In this document: positions 59,239 to 64,000 of the stretch, piece by piece
Layout of the letters: each line of letters starts with the position of its first letter
How positions within the stretch are numbered: the stretch's first letter is position 1
NCBI GenBank assembly: GCA_050248155.1
Contig: JBFWSW010000017.1
Coordinates: 1 to 64,000, forward strand
Length of the DNA: 64,000 nucleotides
From: VFMC01 sp050248155
Lineage (GTDB): Bacteria > Actinomycetota > Acidimicrobiia > Acidimicrobiales > Ilumatobacteraceae
Reading direction: 5' to 3'
The notes under the pieces: generated by a model
The model's input: only the letters and a program-made list of their open reading frames with translations
What the model was told of the DNA's origin: nothing
Database searches by the model: none
Translations under genes and position numbers: made by a program

Positions 59239-61665
59239 ATGGCCACCTACGGCCCCTCGCGGGGCAGGTCGAAGCAGACGCCGGCGCGTGGCACCGCGCG
59301 CGCGTCCTCGTCGGCCCGTTCCTCCAGCTCGGGTGAGGTCACCCGCCAGGCTCCTCGCACGGCCTCGCGCTCGCGCGGCTCCGGGGGCCGCGCGTCCAAC
59401 GAGCTGCGCAGCGCGATCGAAGGGCGCGAGCACGAGTTCGCCGGCATCGGCTTCATCGCCGTCGGCTTGCTGATCGCCCTGTCCATCTACGTCGACCTCG
59501 CCGGCCCGGTCGGGCGCGCTGTCGAGACCCTGATCGGGTGGTTCACCGGCCTCGGGCGCTTCGTCGTGCCGGTCGCCCTCATCGGCATCGGCATCGCGCT
59601 CGTGCGCAAGGGCCGCAGCGAGCACCCCATGCGGCTCGTGTTCGGCTGGGGGATCGCCGCGCTCGCGATCCTCGGCCTGCTGCACATCGTCCGTGGCCCG
59701 GACAAGTGGTGGGCCGACTTCGACGCGTTCGGCACGGCAGGTGGGTGGTTCGGCGCGCTGATCGGCCAGCCGCTGCGGTCGCTCATCGCCGATGCCGGCG
59801 CGGTGGTGGTCTTCGTCGCGCTGTTCATCGCCGGCGTCCTGCTCATCACCGGATCCACGTTGCGCACGCTCATGTCGCAGACGGGTCGAGGCGTCGGCGC
59901 GGTGGCCATGCCGCTCGGCCGTGCTGCGCGACGCGCTCGCACGGCGTTCGGTGAGGTCACCACCTTGCGCAGCGAGCGCGAGAGTGGCGAGCTCGATCGG
60001 CCGTCGCCGATGCTGTACGACGCCGCAGCCGATGACGACGTGTGGGCCGAACCGCCACCGAAGCCCAAGCGATCGCGATCGAAGCCGGCGGCGTTGCCCG
60101 AGGAGGTGTTCGGCCCGACCGAGCAGACCGAGCTCGAGCTCGGTCCTGGCGCACAACCCGGTGCGTGGGTGCTGCCACCCTCCAGCTCCCTCGTGCGCAG
60201 CGAGGCGCAGGCGATCAACAAGGCCGAGGTCGAGGCGCGCGGTCGCACCCTCGTCGAGTCGTTGGCGTCGCACGGTGTCGAGACTCGGCTGCTCGGCCAG
60301 ACCGTCGGCCCCACGGTCACGCGGTACGAGCTCGAGCTCGGCGCGGGCGTCAAGGTCGCCCGCATCACCAGCCTCAACCGTGACATCGCCTACGCGATGG
60401 CGGCCACCGACGTCCGCATCCTCGCGCCCATCCCCGGGCGGTCGGCGATCGGTGTCGAGGTGCCCAACCACACGCGCCAGCTGGTCGCGCTCGGCGACAT
60501 CATGACGTCGGCCGAGTCGAAGACGTCGACGCACCCGCTCGATGTCGCCGTCGGCAAGGACATCGCCGGCCGATCAGTGTTCCTCAACTTGGCGACCACC
60601 CCGCACCTCCTCATCGCCGGTGCCACCGGTGCCGGCAAGTCGAGCGGCATCAACTGCATCATCACGTCGCTGCTCATGCGCAGCACACCCGACCAGGTCA
60701 AGCTCATCCTCATCGACCCCAAGCAGGTCGAGATGGGGCAGTACAACCGACTGCCGCACCTCCTCACCGCTCCGGTCACCAACCCCAAGAAGGCGGCCAA
60801 CGCGCTGTCGTGGGCGGTGAAGGAGATGGAGCGCCGGTACGACGTGCTGTTCGAGGTCGGCTTCCGCGACATCACCGGGTACAACGCTGCCTACGACCGC
60901 GGCGACCTCTCGAACGAGCCCGTGCCAGCGCTGCTCACCGACGACGACTCGCCCAAGCAGTACGAGCGGCTGCCCTACATCGTCGTCGTGGTCGACGAGC
61001 TGAACGACCTGATGATGGTGGCCGCTCGCGACGTCGAGGAGAGCATCACCCGCATCGCGCAGAAGGCCCGCGCCGTCGGCATCCACCTCATCGTCGCCAC
61101 GCAGCGACCGAGCGTGAACGTCATCACCGGCGTCATCAAGGCGAACATCCCGGCCCGCATGGCCTTCGCCGTGTCGTCGCTCACCGACAGCCGCGTCATC
61201 CTCGATCAGCCGGGCGCCGAGAAGCTGGTCGGCAAGGGCGACATGCTGCTCCTGCCCGGCAACTCCAACGTCGCCCAGCGCATCCAGGGCTCCTTCGTCA
61301 GCGAGGAGGAGGTGCGCAAGATCGTCGCCCACTGGCGACGCCAGAACCCCGAACCGCAGTACGTCAGCGGCGTCGAGGGCGACGACGACGCGGCCGGCGG
61401 TGGTGGCATGTTCGCCTCGTCTGGTGGGGGCGACGACGAGGACGAGACGCTCATGCGCCAGGCCATCGAGCTCGTGGTGCGCAGCCAGCTCGGCTCGACC
61501 TCCATGCTGCAGCGCAAGCTCAAGGTCGGCTTTGCCCGCGCGGGCAGGATCATGGACCTGCTCGAGACCCGAGGGATCGTCGGCCCGAGCGAGGGCTCGA
61601 AGGCACGTGCGGTGCTCATGACCGTCGAGGAGTTCGAGCTGCTCGTCGAGAGCGGCGGTCTCTGA
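59239..61665 (+). CDS. ftsK: DNA translocase FtsK
   Basis: A protein of 808 residues. A basic Ser/Arg-rich start is followed by four membrane segments (about 70-215) and a short linker. The motor domain has ALGDIMTSAESKTSTHPLDVAVGKDIAGR, Walker A LIAGATGAGKSSGINCIITSLL (about 458-479), Walker B IVVVVDELNDLMMVA and IHLIVATQRPSVNVITG. The C-terminal winged helix (gamma domain) ends the protein (LKVGFARAGRIMDLLETRGIVGP). It pumps chromosomal DNA at the division septum. TAGCTT at 59225-59230 ends 8 nt before the ATG. Confidence 0.95.
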   Translation: MATYGPSRGRSKQTPARGTARASSSARSSSSGEVTRQAPRTASRSRGSGGRASNELRSAIEGREHEFAGIGFIAVGLLIALSIYVDLAGPVGRAVETLIGWFTGLGRFVVPVALIGIGIALVRKGRSEHPMRLVFGWGIAALAILGLLHIVRGPDKWWADFDAFGTAGGWFGALIGQPLRSLIADAGAVVVFVALFIAGVLLITGSTLRTLMSQTGRGVGAVAMPLGRAARRARTAFGEVTTLRSERESGELDRPSPMLYDAAADDDVWAEPPPKPKRSRSKPAALPEEVFGPTEQTELELGPGAQPGAWVLPPSSSLVRSEAQAINKAEVEARGRTLVESLASHGVETRLLGQTVGPTVTRYELELGAGVKVARITSLNRDIAYAMAATDVRILAPIPGRSAIGVEVPNHTRQLVALGDIMTSAESKTSTHPLDVAVGKDIAGRSVFLNLATTPHLLIAGATGAGKSSGINCIITSLLMRSTPDQVKLILIDPKQVEMGQYNRLPHLLTAPVTNPKKAANALSWAVKEMERRYDVLFEVGFRDITGYNAAYDRGDLSNEPVPALLTDDDSPKQYERLPYIVVVVDELNDLMMVAARDVEESITRIAQKARAVGIHLIVATQRPSVNVITGVIKANIPARMAFAVSSLTDSRVILDQPGAEKLVGKGDMLLLPGNSNVAQRIQGSFVSEEEVRKIVAHWRRQNPEPQYVSGVEGDDDAAGGGGMFASSGGGDDEDETLMRQAIELVVRSQLGSTSMLQRKLKVGFARAGRIMDLLETRGIVGPSEGSKARAVLMTVEEFELLVESGGL

Positions 61666-61687
61666 GCCGCCGATAGCGTGGCTGGCC

Positions 61688-62992
61688 ATGGGCCGCCGCT
61701 TCTACATCGAGACGTTGGGCTGCCCGAAGAACCAGGTCGACAGCGACAAGCTGGTTGGCACGTTGTTGGCCGACGGCATGTCGGCGGTCGACGATGCCGG
61801 GTCGGCCGATCTGGTCGTCGTGAACACCTGTGCCTTCATCGAGGATGCCCGCCGCGAGTCGATCGACACGATCCTCGCCCTCGAATCACAACGCAAGGAG
61901 GGTGCCAAGCTGGTCGTCACGGGCTGCATGGCTGAGCGGTACGGCGACGAGCTCGCCGAGGCGCTCCCCGAAGTGGACCAGATCGCCGGGTTCGGCGTCG
62001 CGGTGCACCACGCTCCACCGGCGTCGGGTCGCACGCTCATCCCGGTGTCCAGCGCGCCGATCCCGTCGTTCGACCTGCTCAACCTGCCGCGGCCTCGTTC
62101 GACCAGTCCGTGGGCGTACGTCAAGATCGCCGAGGGATGCGACCGGTCGTGCGGTTTCTGCGCCATCCCCTCGTTCCGTGGGCCCCAACGAAGCCGCGAC
62201 GTCGACGCCATCCTGCGTGAGGTCGACGAGCTCGGGGCGTCCGAGATCGTGCTCGTCGCCCAGGACCTCGCGTCCTACGGCAAGGACCGCCCCGACGAGC
62301 TGGGCGCCGGCAGCATCGTTCCCCTCGTTCGCGCGGTGTCAGAGCGAGTGCCGTGGACGCGGTTGCTCTACCTGTACCCGAGCGATCTGACGGACGAGCT
62401 GATCGACGCGATCTGCAACACCGGCGTGCCGTACTTCGACCTGTCCCTCCAGCACGTCAGCAAGCCGCTGCTGCGGCGGATGCGTCGCTGGGGTGACGGC
62501 GACCGCTTCCTGCGCCGCATCGCCGACATCCGGGCGCGCGAGCCCGAGGCTGCGTTCCGCAGCAACTTCATCGTCGGCTACCCGGGCGAGACGGAAGCCG
62601 ACCACGATCAGCTCCTGCACTTCGTCGAGGAGGCCCAGCTCGACTGGTGCGGGTTCTTCGCGTACTCGTCCGAGGACGGCACGTACGCGGCCACCCTCGA
62701 CGGCGCAGTCGACGAAGCGTTGATGCACGACCGGCTCGCCGAGCTGCGCGAGCTGCAGGACGAGATCACGGCGCGCCGCCGTGACGACCTGATCGGGACG
62801 GAGGTCACGGTGCTCGTCGACGAGCCAGGCGTCGCCCGTAGCCATCGCGAGGCCCCCGAGATCGACGGCATCATCGAGGTCCCGCAGTCGGTGATGACCG
62901 GCGAGTTCGCACAGGTGCGTATTGTCGAGGCCATGGGGCCCGATCTCGTGGCGCAGTCTGCGGCCGTGGTGGCAACGGCGCGAGCGGAGTAG
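61688..62992 (+). CDS. rimO: Ribosomal protein S12 methylthiotransferase RimO
   Basis: A protein of 434 residues. The N-terminal UPF0004 domain has LGCPKNQVDSD, VNTCAFIEDAR and VTGCMAERYG, whose cysteines bind one cluster. The radical SAM motif CDRSCGFC is at about 151-158 (GCDRSCGFCAIPSFRG), and a TRAM domain ends the protein. It adds a methylthio group to an aspartate of ribosomal protein S12. TAGCGT at 61674-61679 ends 8 nt before the ATG. Confidence 0.94.
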   Translation: MGRRFYIETLGCPKNQVDSDKLVGTLLADGMSAVDDAGSADLVVVNTCAFIEDARRESIDTILALESQRKEGAKLVVTGCMAERYGDELAEALPEVDQIAGFGVAVHHAPPASGRTLIPVSSAPIPSFDLLNLPRPRSTSPWAYVKIAEGCDRSCGFCAIPSFRGPQRSRDVDAILREVDELGASEIVLVAQDLASYGKDRPDELGAGSIVPLVRAVSERVPWTRLLYLYPSDLTDELIDAICNTGVPYFDLSLQHVSKPLLRRMRRWGDGDRFLRRIADIRAREPEAAFRSNFIVGYPGETEADHDQLLHFVEEAQLDWCGFFAYSSEDGTYAATLDGAVDEALMHDRLAELRELQDEITARRRDDLIGTEVTVLVDEPGVARSHREAPEIDGIIEVPQSVMTGEFAQVRIVEAMGPDLVAQSAAVVATARAE

Positions 62993-62997
62993 GTCGC

Positions 62998-63570
62998 ATG
63001 TCGGTCGATTCGAACGCCATCGCCACGTGGGCCAACCTGGTGACGGTGGCGCGGTTCCTGATCGCGCCACTCATGTTCTGGATGATCCCCGACGGTCGCG
63101 AGGGTGCGTGGGGCGCGTTCGCGCTGTGGTTCGTGCTCTGCAGCAGCGACGCGTTCGACGGGTACCTCGCACGGCGGCACAAGAACACGTCGTCGCTCGG
63201 CACGTACCTCGACCCGCTCGCCGACAAGGTGCTGGTGCTCGGCGCGATGTTCACGCTCGTCAGCCGCAACGTGTACTGGCTGGTGCCGGTGGTCATCATC
63301 GCCGCGCGAGAGCTGGCGATCAGCCTGTACCGCACCTTCGTCGGCACCAAGGGCGTCAGCGTGCCCGCCACCAAGCTCGCCAAATACAAGACGCTCACCC
63401 AGCAGCTGTCGGTGGGCTTCGCGATCATGCCGCTCACCGCGCTCGACGCGAAGTGGCTGTGGAACGGCCTGTTGTGGTTGGCGGTGGCGCTGGCGTTGAT
63501 CAGCGGCACCCAGTACCTGTGGCGCGCGCACATGGGCAAGCGGCTGGCCGACCTCGCGCAGGTCGGTTGA
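62998..63570 (+). CDS. pgsA: CDP-alcohol phosphatidyltransferase (PgsA-like)
   Basis: A protein of 190 residues. The signature of the family, D-x-x-D-G-x-x-A-R...G-x-x-x-D-x-x-x-D, is complete in SSDAFDGYLARRHKNTSSLG followed by TYLDPLADKVL. About five membrane segments surround it. Between rimO and cinA it is most likely phosphatidylglycerophosphate synthase, which makes phosphatidylglycerol phosphate from CDP-diacylglycerol and glycerol-3-phosphate. It starts 5 bp after rimO. Confidence 0.9.
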   Translation: MSVDSNAIATWANLVTVARFLIAPLMFWMIPDGREGAWGAFALWFVLCSSDAFDGYLARRHKNTSSLGTYLDPLADKVLVLGAMFTLVSRNVYWLVPVVIIAARELAISLYRTFVGTKGVSVPATKLAKYKTLTQQLSVGFAIMPLTALDAKWLWNGLLWLAVALALISGTQYLWRAHMGKRLADLAQVG

Positions 63571-63575
63571 CGGGA

Positions 63576-64000
63576 GTGCGCTGCGACGTCGTCGCGATCG
63601 GGACCGAGTTGCTGCTCGGTCAGATCATCGACACCAATTCGGCCCACATCGGCGAACGACTTGCCGCCACGGGCATCGATTCGTTGCTGCAGGTGAAGGT
63701 GGGGGACAACCTGGGCCGGATCGTCCGGGTGCTGCGGGAACGCCTCGCCGAGGCCGATGCCGTCATCATCTGCGGCGGTCTCGGCCCCACGCACGACGAC
63801 CTCACCCGCGAGGCGATCGCCGAGGTGATGGAGGTGGGGCTTGAACACGACGAGACCGTCGCCGAGGTGATCCGCGAGATGTTCGCAGCACGTGGCCGGG
63901 TGATGGCGGCGAACAACCTTCGGCAGGCACAGGTGCCGGTCGGCGCGACGGTGATCCCGCAGACGCGCGGCACCGCTCCCGGCCTCATCTGCCCCGTCGT
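63576..64000 (+). CDS. cinA: CinA family protein, 3' truncated by window edge
   Basis: The visible 141 residues are the molybdopterin-binding-like (MoCF) domain of CinA: CDVVAIGTELLLGQIIDTNSAHIGERLAATGID, VGDNLGRIVRVLRERLAEADAVIICGGLGPTHDDLTREAIAEVM, and ATVIPQTRGTAPGL. Full-length relatives add a C-terminal nicotinamide mononucleotide deamidase domain, which would lie past the edge. GTG 63576 is chosen; TTG 63567 overlapping the pgsA stop is an alternative. Confidence 0.9.
   Translation, partial: MRCDVVAIGTELLLGQIIDTNSAHIGERLAATGIDSLLQVKVGDNLGRIVRVLRERLAEADAVIICGGLGPTHDDLTREAIAEVMEVGLEHDETVAEVIREMFAARGRVMAANNLRQAQVPVGATVIPQTRGTAPGLICPV

Overview
The window is about 64 kb of very GC-rich, densely coded actinobacterial chromosome with short intergenic gaps and many 4-bp ATGA or GTGA gene overlaps. 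Actinobacterial markers are an F420-type luciferase-like oxidoreductase, a DosR/DevR-type regulator with matching DNA boxes, a homologue of the mycothiol-dependent nitroreductase Rv2466c, and lipoproteins with Asp- or Thr-rich spacers. An uncultured or Ilumatobacter-like member of Acidimicrobiia fits best; this is inference from gene style, not a database result. No rRNA, tRNA, CRISPR array or recognisable transposase was seen.

Layout. 1-3 kb: the end of a DevR-type response regulator faces two flavin-binding split-barrel genes and a three-cupredoxin copper oxidase; two near-consensus DosR boxes sit upstream of these genes. 3-20 kb: mostly metabolic genes (dienelactone hydrolase, cyclopropane fatty acid synthase, larE, F420 oxidoreductase, serine hydrolase, P450, M20 peptidase, nitronate monooxygenase, geranylgeranyl reductase, SDR and MaoC hydratase). 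They are interrupted at 12.9-13.8 kb by a decayed stretch with repeats and gene remnants. 19.8-29.8 kb: a translation block with proS facing the rimP-nusA-ylxR-infB-rbfA-truB-ribF cluster. 29.9-35.2 kb: an ABC importer gene set interleaved with a chorismate mutase-VOC fusion, a serine hydrolase and a glyoxalase. 35.2-36.3 kb: a frameshifted AbiEi/DUF559 gene bracketed by two almost identical 43-nt palindromes. 36.4-44.5 kb: rpsO, pnp, an M16 peptidase and dapB, with an inserted module (secreted glycoside hydrolase, self-regulated membrane protein pair, small coiled-coil protein) between the peptidase and dapB. 44.5-54.6 kb: thiol peroxidase, two enoyl-CoA hydratases, membrane proteins, a polar amino acid ABC importer, a TetR plus diiron protein pair, and two methyltransferases. 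54.8-64 kb: dapA, RNase J, a lipoprotein, ftsK, rimO, pgsA and the start of cinA.

How the genes work together. The housekeeping clusters are conventional for Actinobacteria: transcription termination and ribosome maturation around nusA/infB, RNA decay by PNPase and RNase J, and lysine/peptidoglycan precursor synthesis by dapA and dapB. Between them lie small accessory transcription units, several carrying their own visible regulation: DosR boxes, a pair of TTTCCTG palindromes, a TetR operator overlapping its promoter, and a structured leader. A window-wide pattern is a TANNNT hexamer ending 5-10 nt before the start codon at more than twenty genes, the arrangement expected of leaderless transcripts. 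It settles several start codons (SDR, ribF, chorismate mutase-VOC, dapB).

The most unusual items are the palindrome-bracketed DUF559 cassette, the DosR-box copper oxidase and flavoprotein set, the chorismate mutase-VOC fusion, and the dispersed CACAAAC-type repeat found at both 13.0 and 52.9 kb.
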